The position numbers were made by a program, and so were the translations under genes. From Flavobacterium ranwuense (GTDB lineage: Bacteria > Bacteroidota > Bacteroidia > Flavobacteriales > Flavobacteriaceae), in the NCBI RefSeq assembly GCF_004349315.1, contig NZ_SMLH01000003.1, positions 1 through 64,000 of the forward strand: a DNA stretch of 64,000 nucleotides. Reading direction: 5' to 3'. How positions within the stretch are numbered: position 1 is the first letter of the stretch; each line of letters starts with the position of its first letter. The notes below the pieces were generated by a model. The model was not told the DNA's origin and did not search any database. It was given only the letters and a program-made list of their open reading frames with translations. Positions 15,895 to 24,435 of the stretch are shown piece after piece.

Positions 15895-17028
15895 ATGAAA
15901 TCACAACATCAGGTCATTTTATCTATAGGCAGCAATCAAGGCAATCGTTTGGAAAATATCGAACGTTGTTTGGAATTGATACATCAAGAAATTGGGACTG
16001 TAATCAAAGTCTCCAGATTATATGAGACTCCAGCTTGGGGTTTTGAAAGTGATGCTTTTTATAATTGTGCTTTGGTTTTACACACTTTTACATCCGCACA
16101 TAAAATTCTGTCTCAGGTTTTAAAAATTGAAAAGCGTTTGGGTCGTTTGCGAAATAAATCTCAAGAGTATCAATCGCGCACGATTGATATTGATTTGATT
16201 GCTTTCGATTCAGAAATTATTGCTTCCGAAAAACTCCAAATTCCGCATCCTTTGATGCAAAACAGGAATTTTGTTTTGTTGCCCATTCAGGATTTAAATT
16301 TAGATTGGAAACATCCTATTCTTCAAAAAAATATTTCGGAATTATTGGCATTGTCACCAGATGAAAGTGTTTGTATAGTGGTTCAGAATTTAGTAAATCC
16401 TTTGCAGAATATTTCATTAGAGCAATTTAATTACGTCGCTTTCGAAGGGAATATCGGAGCGGGAAAAACCACCTTGGCTACGAAGATTTCCGAGGATTTT
16501 AATGCGAAAACGGTACTGGAACGTTTTGCGGATAATCCTTTCTTGCCCAAATTTTATAAAGATCAGAACCGATATGCGTTTCCGCTTGAAATGTCATTTC
16601 TTGCGGATAGATACCAGCAATTGTCTGATGATTTAGCGCAATTTGATTTGTTTAAAGACTTTCTAGTTGCCGATTATCATATTTTTAAGTCTTTGATTTT
16701 TGCCAAAATAACACTGGCCGAAGATGAGTACCGTTTGTATCGCAATCTCTTTGATATTATTTACAGAGAAATGCCAAAGCCTGATTTGTACATTTATTTG
16801 TATCAAAATTCAGAGCGATTATTGCAAAATATTAAGAAACGCGGCAGAAGCTACGAACAAAAAATCCCGGCTGAATATTTGGATAAAATCAATAGCGGTT
16901 ATCTGGATTATATTAAATCACAAACCGATTTGAATGTTCTGATTATTGATGTTTCTGATAGGGATTTTGTGAAAAATCAAGAAGATTATCTCTATATTTT
17001 AGATGTAATCAAGAAGAAGATTAATTAA
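15895..17028 (+). CDS. folK: Fusion of FolK (HPPK) and deoxynucleoside kinase
   Basis: Two enzymes in one chain of 377 residues. Residues 1 to about 160 are 6-hydroxymethyl-7,8-dihydropterin pyrophosphokinase of folate synthesis (ILSIGSNQGNRLENI, then RTIDIDLIAF and IPHPLMQNRNFVL). Residues from about 180 are a deoxyribonucleoside kinase with Walker A FEGNIGAGKTT, the ERF motif and a KRGRSYEQ lid. The fusion is common in Bacteroidota. The ATG at 15895 is used, because the TTG at 15883 would only add MHLI. An almost leaderless transcript is possible, since TTG (15854) and TTAATTTGC (15879) form a promoter-like pair just upstream. Confidence 0.93.
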   Translation: MKSQHQVILSIGSNQGNRLENIERCLELIHQEIGTVIKVSRLYETPAWGFESDAFYNCALVLHTFTSAHKILSQVLKIEKRLGRLRNKSQEYQSRTIDIDLIAFDSEIIASEKLQIPHPLMQNRNFVLLPIQDLNLDWKHPILQKNISELLALSPDESVCIVVQNLVNPLQNISLEQFNYVAFEGNIGAGKTTLATKISEDFNAKTVLERFADNPFLPKFYKDQNRYAFPLEMSFLADRYQQLSDDLAQFDLFKDFLVADYHIFKSLIFAKITLAEDEYRLYRNLFDIIYREMPKPDLYIYLYQNSERLLQNIKKRGRSYEQKIPAEYLDKINSGYLDYIKSQTDLNVLIIDVSDRDFVKNQEDYLYILDVIKKKIN

Positions 17029-17068
17029 TAATATTGACAGCTGTTTGAACCATTAAGTTGGTGTTCAA

Positions 17069-19237
17069 TTATCTTTTTAGAGAAAAATGCCCTTTTATTA
17101 AAGGTCTTGTGTTGTCAATTTTCAAGATATACCAATAATCTGAAGCGGGCAATAGATTTTTATTAAAAGTTCCATCCCAAGATTGGTTGATTGCGTTTAG
17201 TTTTGTAATCAATTTTCCATAACGATCAAAAATGGTCACTTCGGCTCCTGGGTAATTAATTAATCCTTTTACTTCCCATAAATCATTCTGTGAATCGTTG
17301 TTTGGAGTAAAGAATTTTGGAGCAATTAAAACTACAAATGTTTTACTGTCAGTTCCGCAAAAATTGGCTTCTCTTACATGCGCCGTTTGCAAGCCACTCG
17401 ATACATTGAAAAACACGTTCGAACTTTGATAATTGATTCCGTCAACAGAATATTCAAAATAGTCCTCTGATTTTTTTAAATAAACCACGACTGTAGTTCC
17501 GTTTACATCAATGCGATCTATTTCAGGAATAAGATGTTCAACAACAGTAAATTTTTTTCTGCTGGTACAGTTTTCAGGAGTAGGACTGGTTACATCTACG
17601 GTGTAAATACCAGAAGCAGAAACAGTAATTGTTGCTGTAGTTTCACCGGTTGACCATAAATAAGTCATATTAGGAATTTGTGCATCAAGGATTAAGCTGC
17701 CGGATTTGCAAAGTATTATTTCTTGATCCGTAACTACGGGAGGAACGTAAATTATAATTTCAACAGCAATCCGATTGCCATTCGTACATCCATTATTTAT
17801 GGCTTCGGCGTAATATGTTGTGTTTTGTGTAACATTTGGGACAGTCAGACTTGTCCCAGTTCCTATGTTAGTGCTACCGGTTAGACTTGAATACCAGTTT
17901 ATATTTCCAGTAGAAGCTGTTGCTTCAAGCGTTACAGCTCCTGCTCCACATCTGGAAACGGGAGAATTGGTAGCAGTGATGGTAGGGATTGTGTTTATTG
18001 TGGCTGCAACTGCTATTCTTGACGTTGTGCATCCAGCATCAACATAATAAGTTGTTGTGGCTGTTAAAAAAGGTGTTGTGTAAGTGTTTCCAGTTGCTAA
18101 TAAAGTTCCGCCACTTGTAGTATCATACCAGTTTACTGTTCCGCCGGAGGCTGTTGCTTGAAGTGTAACAATTCCGGAGTCACATCTTGAAACTGAAGTT
18201 GTTCCTGTAATTTGTAATATCGTTATGGATGTGCTAGTTGCAATTTCAAGTATTGGATCTCCGGGCATTCCACCATATTCTATAATATATCCCTTTGATT
18301 GATAATCTCCAGTTGAATCTCCGTTTAATTGCAGATCGTTCCATGATCCTGGAATTCCAGAGACTCCAGGCGCTTTAACGTGTGCATAATGTTCAATACC
18401 ATTACTGTTGTTTGGTTCACCAGTATTCCAATTGGTATAAGACATTACCGTTCCTGCCTCCGGCCCAGTAATCCATTTCCAGACCCCTTCTGTTTCGATG
18501 TCACTACCTCCAATCCAGCCGTTTCCAGCCGCCTGAGCTCCTGCCAATTGAGCTTCATCAGCCGCTGTCAGAGTGGCTAAATAACCTTTTAGCCCATAAT
18601 AAATCTTTGTTTCTGCAGCTAATTTTGCTGCTGTCCAACTGATTCCTGGACTGTAAACATATTCGTAAAAATGACCGTTTCTGGGTAAATAATTTGCTTG
18701 TCCTATTGTGATTGAGAAATTTCGAATTCCTGAAGGAGAAGTTGATGAATTGCTAAATTCAACGTCTTTTATCGCGTTTACAAAGTCGCTATATAAAACA
18801 TCAGCTCCAGTTGGGCTGGATAATTTTAATTTTCCTGAAGGAGCATCCCAGCTAGAAATAATTGTTGGGTGTAATGTGGGATTGGGTAATTGGATTAAAT
18901 CCTGCCCGTTTACATAACCCGAAGAAATCTGAATGTAAATAGCCTCTGTACCTGTGTCTGTAATATCAGAATTTGTTATGCTGACATCGGTTACTATTCT
19001 TAATGAAGTTCCAGGACAGTAACTTTGATTTCCTGTAGCTATAATTTGTGGTGCATTATCTATAATTGATAATGAATGTGGGTTTGTAATAAAATTAAGG
19101 CGTGATGACTTTATCGAGCCTTTTGAGATTATAGCAGTGTTTTTTTTTATTGCATAAAAGGATATAGCGGAACATTCTGCCATCGGAACGAGCAATAAAA
19201 AAGCTAAAGATAATTTCAAAAAGTTAAAAATTCTCAT
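17069..19237 (-). CDS. Secreted C-type lectin / Ig-like protein with T9SS type B sorting domain
   Basis: A 722-residue cell-surface or secreted protein. After an N-terminal signal peptide (MRIFNFLKLSLAFLLLVPMA) comes a C-type-lectin-like domain (about 185-325). It has the GWIGGSD, WKWITGPEAG, NWNTGEPNN and SWNDL hallmarks. Two Ig-like repeats of the GTVNWYDTTSGGTLLATG type follow (about 345-500), and then a PKD-like segment. The end, FFTPNNDSQNDLWEV to KGHFSLKR, is the gliding-motility-associated C-terminal (CHU_C) type B signal for the type IX secretion system. The ligand is unknown. The gene is transcribed alone. Confidence 0.9.
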   Translation of the reverse strand: MRIFNFLKLSLAFLLLVPMAECSAISFYAIKKNTAIISKGSIKSSRLNFITNPHSLSIIDNAPQIIATGNQSYCPGTSLRIVTDVSITNSDITDTGTEAIYIQISSGYVNGQDLIQLPNPTLHPTIISSWDAPSGKLKLSSPTGADVLYSDFVNAIKDVEFSNSSTSPSGIRNFSITIGQANYLPRNGHFYEYVYSPGISWTAAKLAAETKIYYGLKGYLATLTAADEAQLAGAQAAGNGWIGGSDIETEGVWKWITGPEAGTVMSYTNWNTGEPNNSNGIEHYAHVKAPGVSGIPGSWNDLQLNGDSTGDYQSKGYIIEYGGMPGDPILEIATSTSITILQITGTTSVSRCDSGIVTLQATASGGTVNWYDTTSGGTLLATGNTYTTPFLTATTTYYVDAGCTTSRIAVAATINTIPTITATNSPVSRCGAGAVTLEATASTGNINWYSSLTGSTNIGTGTSLTVPNVTQNTTYYAEAINNGCTNGNRIAVEIIIYVPPVVTDQEIILCKSGSLILDAQIPNMTYLWSTGETTATITVSASGIYTVDVTSPTPENCTSRKKFTVVEHLIPEIDRIDVNGTTVVVYLKKSEDYFEYSVDGINYQSSNVFFNVSSGLQTAHVREANFCGTDSKTFVVLIAPKFFTPNNDSQNDLWEVKGLINYPGAEVTIFDRYGKLITKLNAINQSWDGTFNKNLLPASDYWYILKIDNTRPLIKGHFSLKR

Positions 19238-19272
19238 GCGATAAAAGTATTACTTATTCTATTTTAAAAAAA

Positions 19273-19809
19273 TCATTTCGGCCAGTTCAGTTTTTGAAAT
19301 AAATCCCAAACTACAATCCCTGCGCTTACTGAAATATTTAAAGAATGTTTGGTGCCTAATTGTGGAATTTCGATGCAACCATCACACAAGGCGACCGCTT
19401 CTTGAGAAACTCCATGTACTTCGTTCCCAAATACCAAAGCATATTTCCTGTCCTTTTCAATTTTAAAATCTTGAAGAAAAACAGCACTTTCTACTTGTTC
19501 TATGGCAAGCGTGGTGGTGTTTTCTTTTTTTAATTTTCCAATAACTTCAAGAACATTTTCATGATGTTCCCAAGTGACCGTTTCGGTAGCGCCCAAAGCT
19601 GTTTTGTGAATTTCTTTGTTTGGAGGAGTGGCAGTAATACCACATAAATATATTTTTTCAATTAGAAAGGCGTCTGCTGTTCTAAATACGGAGCCAATAT
19701 TATGCAAACTGCGGATGTCATCTAATACTAAAATCAGCGGTGTTTTTTCAGATTGTTTGAATGCTTCAATAGATTTTCGATCCAGTTCGCTGTTTTCTAG
19801 CTTTCTCAT
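19273..19809 (-). CDS. TrmH/SpoU family RNA 2'-O-methyltransferase
   Basis: A SPOUT-class methyltransferase of 178 residues. The three motifs are intact: HNIGSVFRTADAF (motif 1, catalytic Asn/Arg), YALVFGNEVHGVS (motif 2) and CIEIPQLGTKHSLNISVSAGIVVWD (motif 3, the knot). The target, tRNA or rRNA, cannot be told from the sequence. The ATG at 19809 (MRKLENSE) was chosen over a TTG at 19827 (NNLQN), which lies in the terminator of the gene upstream. Confidence 0.92.
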   Translation of the reverse strand: MRKLENSELDRKSIEAFKQSEKTPLILVLDDIRSLHNIGSVFRTADAFLIEKIYLCGITATPPNKEIHKTALGATETVTWEHHENVLEVIGKLKKENTTTLAIEQVESAVFLQDFKIEKDRKYALVFGNEVHGVSQEAVALCDGCIEIPQLGTKHSLNISVSAGIVVWDLFQKLNWPK

Positions 19810-19825
19810 ATTTTGTAAATTATTC

Positions 19826-19862
19826 AAAAAAAAAGCTTCCGAAATTAATGGAAGCTTTTTTG
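19826..19862 (-). terminator. Terminator of the DUF1573 gene
   Basis: AAAAGCTTCC pairs with GGAAGCTTTT around nine bases, with a long T-run on the minus strand. It lies 16 bases after the DUF1573 stop codon. Confidence 0.85.
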
Positions 19863-19878
19863 TGTATTTAGTTAAAAT

Positions 19879-20328
19879 TTAGCTTTTTGAAGGTTCAGCG
19901 GCTAAAACATTTCCTTTTATTGTAAGTGTTTTGCTAGGGACAACAGCATTAGTTGTCAATGTTACTGTTTTAGTAAAAGCTTGACCACCTCTTGAAGTGT
20001 CATATTTTACTCCAATAACTCCTTTTGCTCCCGGAGCGATTGGCTCTTTAGGATAAGTAGGAACGGTGCAACCACATGATCCTTGAGCATTAGTAATGAT
20101 TAAAGGTTTGTTTCCGTTATTTGTGAAAACAAACTCGCGTTTACCATCAGAGTTATAGGCAACAGTGCCGTAGTCAATGGTTTCAGTTACGAAAACCATT
20201 CCTGCGCCATTCACTTTTGCGGTAGCAACTTTAGTATTTGTTGCTTTTAATTTTTTTGAAGTTTCTTGTGCAGTAGAAGATACAACTCCTAAAACAACTA
20301 GCATAGCTAGGGTAATTATTTTTTTCAT
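19879..20328 (-). CDS. DUF1573 domain-containing exported protein
   Basis: A 149-residue protein with a signal peptide (MKKIITLAMLVVLGVVSSTAQ) and one DUF1573 domain, an Ig-like fold common in Bacteroidota. Signature stretches are TIDYGTVAYNSDGKREFVFTN, GSCGCTVPTYPKEPIAPG and IGVKYDTS-RGGQAF. It is exported to the periplasm or surface. The function is unknown. It diverges from mutS across 158 AT-rich bases. On the minus strand a TTAGATTTG box at about 20355 is a weak -7 candidate. Confidence 0.9.
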   Translation of the reverse strand: MKKIITLAMLVVLGVVSSTAQETSKKLKATNTKVATAKVNGAGMVFVTETIDYGTVAYNSDGKREFVFTNNGNKPLIITNAQGSCGCTVPTYPKEPIAPGAKGVIGVKYDTSRGGQAFTKTVTLTTNAVVPSKTLTIKGNVLAAEPSKS

Positions 20329-20486
20329 ATCTATTTCAATTTAAAAGTATTTACAAATCTAAAGAAAAAATAGAAATTATGGATTAAATCTTTCTTAAAA
20401 ATAGTTTAATTTTTGAACTCCTTAATTATTTGTTTTAAAATCTATAAATTCGCTGATATTTTTTTCATTTTTAAACACAAATACAA

Positions 20487-23093
20487 TTGGCATCTAAAGA
20501 TAAAATAGTTAAGGAAACTCCGTTAATGAAACAGTACAATGAGATAAAAAGGAAGTATCCGGATGCTTGTCTTTTGTTTCGCGTAGGGGATTTTTATGAA
20601 ACATTTGGTGAAGACGCAGTTCGTGCTTCAAAAATTCTCGGAATAACATTGACCAAAAGAGGGGCAGGTTCAGAAACGGAGACTGCACTAGCAGGTTTTC
20701 CGCATCATTCTATAAATACGTATTTGCCAAAGCTTGTCAAAGCGGGACTTCGTGTGGCTATTTGTGACCAGCTTGAAGATCCAAAAATGACCAAAACCAT
20801 TGTGAAACGAGGTGTTACAGAGCTTGTGACTCCAGGTGTCTCTATGAATGATGAGGTTTTACAGTCGAAGACCAATAATTTTTTAGCATCTATTTTCTTT
20901 GCCAATAAATCAATTGGAATTTCATTTTTGGATGTTTCTACAGGTGAGTTTTTAACGGCGCAAGGCAATGCAGAATATATTGACAAACTGTTACAGAATT
21001 TTAATCCAAGTGAAGTTCTGATTCCCAAAAATAATAAAAATGATTTCCGGGAAATTTTCGGAGAGGATTATCATAGCTTTTATCTGGAAGATTGGATTTA
21101 CAAGGAAGACTACGCATTCGAAACCTTAACCAAGCATTTTCAAACGGTTTCTTTGAAAGGATTTGGAATCGAAGAATTGAAAGAAGGAATTATTGCTTCG
21201 GGAGCGATTTTATATTATTTATCCGAAACCCAGCACAACAGAGTGCAACATATCACGACCATTCAGCGTATTGCAGAAGATGCTTATGTCTGGATGGACC
21301 GATTTACAATTCGCAATCTGGAGTTGTATCATAGTTATAATCCAAACGCGGTGACGCTTCTCGATGTAATTGATAAAACGCTTTCGCCAATGGGAGGTCG
21401 TTTGTTGAAACGTTGGTTGGCATTGCCGTTGAAAGACAGTACTAAAATAAAAAGCCGTCATCAGGTGGTTTCATATTTAAAAGAAAATCAGGACGTTTTA
21501 AAAAATATCCAAAATCAAATCAAGCAAATTTCTGATTTGGAACGTTTGATTTCGAAAATTGCAGCCGGAAAAGTATCGCCTCGAGAAGTAGTTTATCTGA
21601 AAGAATCTTTGGATGCTATTATTCCAATAAAAACCTTGGCTTTAGAAAGTCCGCAAGAAGCAGTAAAAGTAATCGGTGACAGTTTGCACAGTTGCGAATT
21701 GTTGCGTGAAAAAATAAAAACGGTTTTAAATCAAGATGCTCCTGTGGCTATTGCCAAAGGAAATGCGATTGCCAAAGGAATCAATGCAGAATTAGATGAT
21801 TTACGGGCAATATCAACTTCCGGAAAGGAATTCTTGGACGGAATCGAAAAACGAGAATCACAATTGACGGGGATCTCCTCGTTGAAAATTTCCTTTAATA
21901 ATGTTTTTGGATATTATATCGAAGTTAGAAACTTGCACAAGGATAAAGTTCCTGTGGAATGGATTCGAAAGCAAACTTTGGTCAATGCGGAACGTTATAT
22001 TACGGAGGAATTAAAAGAATACGAAACCAAAATCCTAGGTGCCGAAGAAAAAATTCATAAAATAGAAGTAGAGTTATTCGAACAATTGGTGAGTTGGATT
22101 GCAACATATATCAAGCCGGTTCAAATGAATGCTAATTTGGTGGCACAACTCGATTGTTTGTGTTCTTTTACACAGTTGGCTATCGAAAATAAATACATCT
22201 GCCCTGAGCTAGACGAAACTTTCGAACTGGAAATCAAAAACGGAAGGCATCCAGTTATCGAAAAACAATTGCCGGTTGGCATGCCTTATATTGCCAATGA
22301 TGTTTTCTTGGATAGAGAAACACAACAGCTGATCATGATCACTGGTCCGAATATGTCTGGAAAGTCTGCTATTTTGCGTCAAACTGCTTTGATTGTGCTA
22401 TTGTGTCAAATGGGAAGTTTTGTGCCTGCAGACAGTGTGAGAATGGGAATTGTAGATAAAATATTTACCAGAGTAGGAGCGAGTGATAACATTTCGATGG
22501 GAGAATCTACTTTTATGGTCGAAATGAATGAAACGGCTTCCATTTTGAATAATATTTCCGATAGGAGTTTAGTGCTTTTAGATGAAATTGGGAGAGGAAC
22601 GAGTACCTATGACGGAATTTCCATCGCATGGGCAATTGCAGAATTTTTACACGAGCATCCTTCAAAACCTAAAACATTATTTGCAACCCATTACCATGAG
22701 TTGAATGAAATGAGCGAATCACTGCCTAGAATTCAGAATTACAATGTGGCTGTCAAAGAATTGAAAGATACGGTGCTTTTTATTCGAAAATTGGTAAAGG
22801 GAGGAAGCGCACATAGTTTTGGAATACATGTGGCGAAAATGGCAGGAATGCCTCAAATTGTGATTTTGAAAGCGCAAAAGCTTTTAAAGAAATTAGAAAA
22901 AAATCATTCCAGCGATGCGCTGAACGGAATTAAAGCTGCAAAAGATGAAATGCAAATGAGCTTCTTCAATTTAGATGATCCTTTATTGGAAGAAATCAAA
23001 GAAGAGATCATAAGTCTGGATATAAATACCATTACGCCTATGGAAGCGCTGATGAAACTCAATGAAATTAAAAGAATGTTGACCAGAAAATAA
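20487..23093 (+). CDS. mutS: DNA mismatch repair protein MutS
   Basis: Mismatch-recognition ATPase that starts methyl-independent mismatch repair. Of 868 residues, the mismatch-reading Phe-x-Glu is in RVGDFYETFGEDA. The connector, core and clamp domains follow, then the ABC-type ATPase with Walker A GPNMSGKS (about 619-626), ISMGESTFMVEM and Walker B LVLLDEIGRGTSTYDG. The TTG start at 20487 is unusual, but the codons after it (ASKDKIVKETPLMKQYNEIK) match the family's N-terminus. The first ATG, at 20526, would remove part of it. The tRNA genes follow 148 bases later from their own promoter. Confidence 0.96.
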   Translation: MASKDKIVKETPLMKQYNEIKRKYPDACLLFRVGDFYETFGEDAVRASKILGITLTKRGAGSETETALAGFPHHSINTYLPKLVKAGLRVAICDQLEDPKMTKTIVKRGVTELVTPGVSMNDEVLQSKTNNFLASIFFANKSIGISFLDVSTGEFLTAQGNAEYIDKLLQNFNPSEVLIPKNNKNDFREIFGEDYHSFYLEDWIYKEDYAFETLTKHFQTVSLKGFGIEELKEGIIASGAILYYLSETQHNRVQHITTIQRIAEDAYVWMDRFTIRNLELYHSYNPNAVTLLDVIDKTLSPMGGRLLKRWLALPLKDSTKIKSRHQVVSYLKENQDVLKNIQNQIKQISDLERLISKIAAGKVSPREVVYLKESLDAIIPIKTLALESPQEAVKVIGDSLHSCELLREKIKTVLNQDAPVAIAKGNAIAKGINAELDDLRAISTSGKEFLDGIEKRESQLTGISSLKISFNNVFGYYIEVRNLHKDKVPVEWIRKQTLVNAERYITEELKEYETKILGAEEKIHKIEVELFEQLVSWIATYIKPVQMNANLVAQLDCLCSFTQLAIENKYICPELDETFELEIKNGRHPVIEKQLPVGMPYIANDVFLDRETQQLIMITGPNMSGKSAILRQTALIVLLCQMGSFVPADSVRMGIVDKIFTRVGASDNISMGESTFMVEMNETASILNNISDRSLVLLDEIGRGTSTYDGISIAWAIAEFLHEHPSKPKTLFATHYHELNEMSESLPRIQNYNVAVKELKDTVLFIRKLVKGGSAHSFGIHVAKMAGMPQIVILKAQKLLKKLEKNHSSDALNGIKAAKDEMQMSFFNLDDPLLEEIKEEIISLDINTITPMEALMKLNEIKRMLTRK

Positions 23094-23161
23094 TTTATTT
23101 AACTTTAAAGTTTACGTTATCAGAATGTTAACTTTTATATGTGATTTTTTTATAAAAAAGG

Positions 23162-23192
23162 CTTGTGTAATTCAATAAATGTCCTAAATTTG
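23162..23192 (+). promoter_or_regulatory. Promoter of the tRNA-Gly/tRNA-Leu unit
   Basis: CTTGTG (23162-23167) and TAAATTTG (23185-23192) form a good Bacteroidota -33/-7 pair about 50 bases ahead of tRNA-Gly. The leader contains a small hairpin, AGAAC/GTTCT (23206-23224). Confidence 0.7.
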
Positions 23193-23241
23193 CATCCGCA
23201 ATACAGAACAAGTATCGCGGTTCTTTTTAAGGATTGAAAAT

Positions 23242-23314
23242 GCGAAAATAGCTCAGTTGGTAGAGCGCGACCTTGCCAAGGTCGAGGTCGCGGGTTCGAG
23301 CCCCGTTTTTCGCT
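23242..23314 (+). tRNA. tRNA-Gly (GCC)
   Basis: A 73-base cloverleaf: acceptor GCGAAAA/TTTTCGC, D arm GCTC-AGTTGGTAGA-GC, anticodon arm CGACC-TTGCCAA-GGTCG with anticodon GCC, and T arm GCGGG-TTCGAGC-CCCGT. CCA is not encoded. It is 14 bases ahead of tRNA-Leu, in one transcript. Confidence 0.97.
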
Positions 23315-23328
23315 CGACACCACATAAT

Positions 23329-23414
23329 GCTCGGATGGTGAAATTGGTAGACACGCTGGACTTAAAATCCAGTGAACAGCAATGTTCGTGCGGGTTCAAG
23401 TCCCGCTCTGAGTA
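23329..23414 (+). tRNA. tRNA-Leu (UAA)
   Basis: An 86-base class II tRNA with a long variable arm (TGAACAGCAATGTTCG). Acceptor GCTCGGA pairs with TCTGAGT, with two G-U pairs. The anticodon stem CTGGA/TCCAG presents TAA, and the T arm is GCGGG-TTCAAGT-CCCGC. CCA is not encoded. Confidence 0.97.
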
Positions 23415-23416
23415 CT

Positions 23417-23448
23417 AAAGCCTCTTCAATTGAAGAGGCTTTTTTTTG
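23417..23448 (+). terminator. Terminator of the tRNA unit
   Basis: AAGCCTCTTCA pairs with TGAAGAGGCTT and is followed by a run of T, directly after tRNA-Leu. Confidence 0.9.
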
Positions 23449-23507
23449 TTTGCAAGAATTTGAAACGGTATTGAATCTGAAATCTGCAATCTAAAATCTA
23501 AAATTTC

Positions 23508-23855
23508 ATGGGCGCTTTTGTAATTAGTAAAAGATATAACGACGAATATAAATTTGTTTTCACTTCTAGGAAAGGAAAAATTATTTTTACAAGTTTAAGT
23601 TATGAACTCAAGTTTGAGTGTGAAGAAGACATTGAGAAATTTAAAACCGCTATTGATGCCGCTGACTTTTTAAAATTTAAGTCTACCAGTGGGAAGTTCT
23701 ATTTTAAATTGATGCTAGAAGGGAATCATTTTGCAACAAGTAGAAAATATACCACTTCGTTGCGTCTGCAAAAAGGAATCGATGAAATTGTGCGGTATGG
23801 ATCAAATTCAGAGGTGTTGGATTTCTCTGGAAATAATTTTATTTTTTCGGATTAA
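23508..23855 (+). CDS. DUF1508 (YegP-like) protein
   Basis: A 115-residue protein fitting the DUF1508/YegP fold: GAFVISKRYNDEYKFVFTSRKGKIIFTS at the start, then a second beta-hairpin with KFKSTSGKFYFKLMLEG and SRKYTTSLRLQKGIDEI. YegP proteins usually carry two such half-repeats. Function is unknown, and a stress role is sometimes proposed. It is short and cytoplasmic. The ATG is preceded by AATCTGCAATCTAAAATC repeats and followed by a strong terminator. Confidence 0.85.
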   Translation: MGAFVISKRYNDEYKFVFTSRKGKIIFTSLSYELKFECEEDIEKFKTAIDAADFLKFKSTSGKFYFKLMLEGNHFATSRKYTTSLRLQKGIDEIVRYGSNSEVLDFSGNNFIFSD

Positions 23856-23880
23856 AGATTTTCGGATTAATTTGTAAATA

Positions 23881-23924
23881 AAAAAGAGAGTCGTGAAATT
23901 TAAATTTCCACGACTCTCTTTTTA
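23881..23924 (+). terminator. Terminator of the DUF1508 gene
   Basis: AAAAAGAGAGTCGTG pairs with CACGACTCTCTTTTT around an A/T-rich loop that is itself palindromic (GAAATTTAAATTTC). It could act in both directions. Confidence 0.9.
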
Positions 23925-23965
23925 TTCGTACACCTCTTCTTAAATTATTGGAAATGTCACAAATT

Positions 23966-24000
23966 AAAAAAGCCATCTCGCATAAGCGGATGGCTTTAAA
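23966..24000 (-). terminator. Terminator of the Ala-rich lipoprotein gene
   Basis: AGCCATC and GATGGCT form the stem, with TTTTTT on the minus strand, 23 bases after the stop codon. Confidence 0.75.
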
Positions 24001-24022
24001 ATTTTTAGAATTTGAGTTCTAA

Positions 24023-24247
24023 TTATTTTTTTGCAGCTTCAGTAGCAGTTGCAGCAGCTTCAGTAGCAGCAGCAGCAGCAGAGTCAACAACAACAGCAGC
24101 AGAATCAACTACAGCAGCAGCAGAATCAACTACAGCAGCAGCAGAATCAATTACAGTAGCAGCGTCCTCAGCAGGAGCGTCAGCTTTTTTACATGATACA
24201 ACAGTCAAAACAGCAACAGCAGCTAAACTTAAAAATACTTTTTTCAT
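24023..24247 (-). CDS. Ala-rich repetitive lipoprotein
   Basis: A 74-residue protein with a lipoprotein signal peptide ending in the lipobox VVSC (Cys19). After KKADAPAEDAATVI, the motif DSAA(A/V)VV is repeated four times, and an Ala/Thr/Glu tail ends in AAKK. The repeats are encoded by near-identical 21-base units (24084-24162), so copy number could change by slippage. It is likely a small, helical outer-membrane lipoprotein. The function is unknown. The opposite strand also reads open for 81 codons, but that is only a by-product of the GCA/TGC repeats. The 188 bases upstream are AT-rich, with no other gene. Confidence 0.75.
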   Translation of the reverse strand: MKKVFLSLAAVAVLTVVSCKKADAPAEDAATVIDSAAAVVDSAAAVVDSAAVVVDSAAAAATEAAATATEAAKK

Positions 24248-24435
24248 CTTAATTTAATATAAAAGGTTAATTATTAATTCGTGGCAAAGATATAAATTTT
24301 TTAATATGTAAAATATTTTTTTATTTTTTTTTTAAAAAATAATATTTTTTGTCAACGCCGAAACAAATTACAATTATTATGCCAATTAAGTCAAATAATT
24401 AATAAATGCTTTATATCGTTGTTGAGCCCTTGGTT

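Noticed and set aside
16724..16933. 69-codon plus-strand ORF within the folK-dNK gene
   Set aside because: It is in another frame of the kinase domain and shows no domain or start signal.
24061..24165. Possible CRISPR-like repeats
   Set aside because: The repeats are contiguous, in-frame coding repeats of a lipoprotein and have no spacers.
24012..24257. 81-codon Ala/Ser-rich ORF on the plus strand
   Set aside because: It is the opposite strand of the Ala-rich lipoprotein. The GCA/TGC repeat keeps both strands open, but only the minus strand has a signal peptide, lipobox and terminator.
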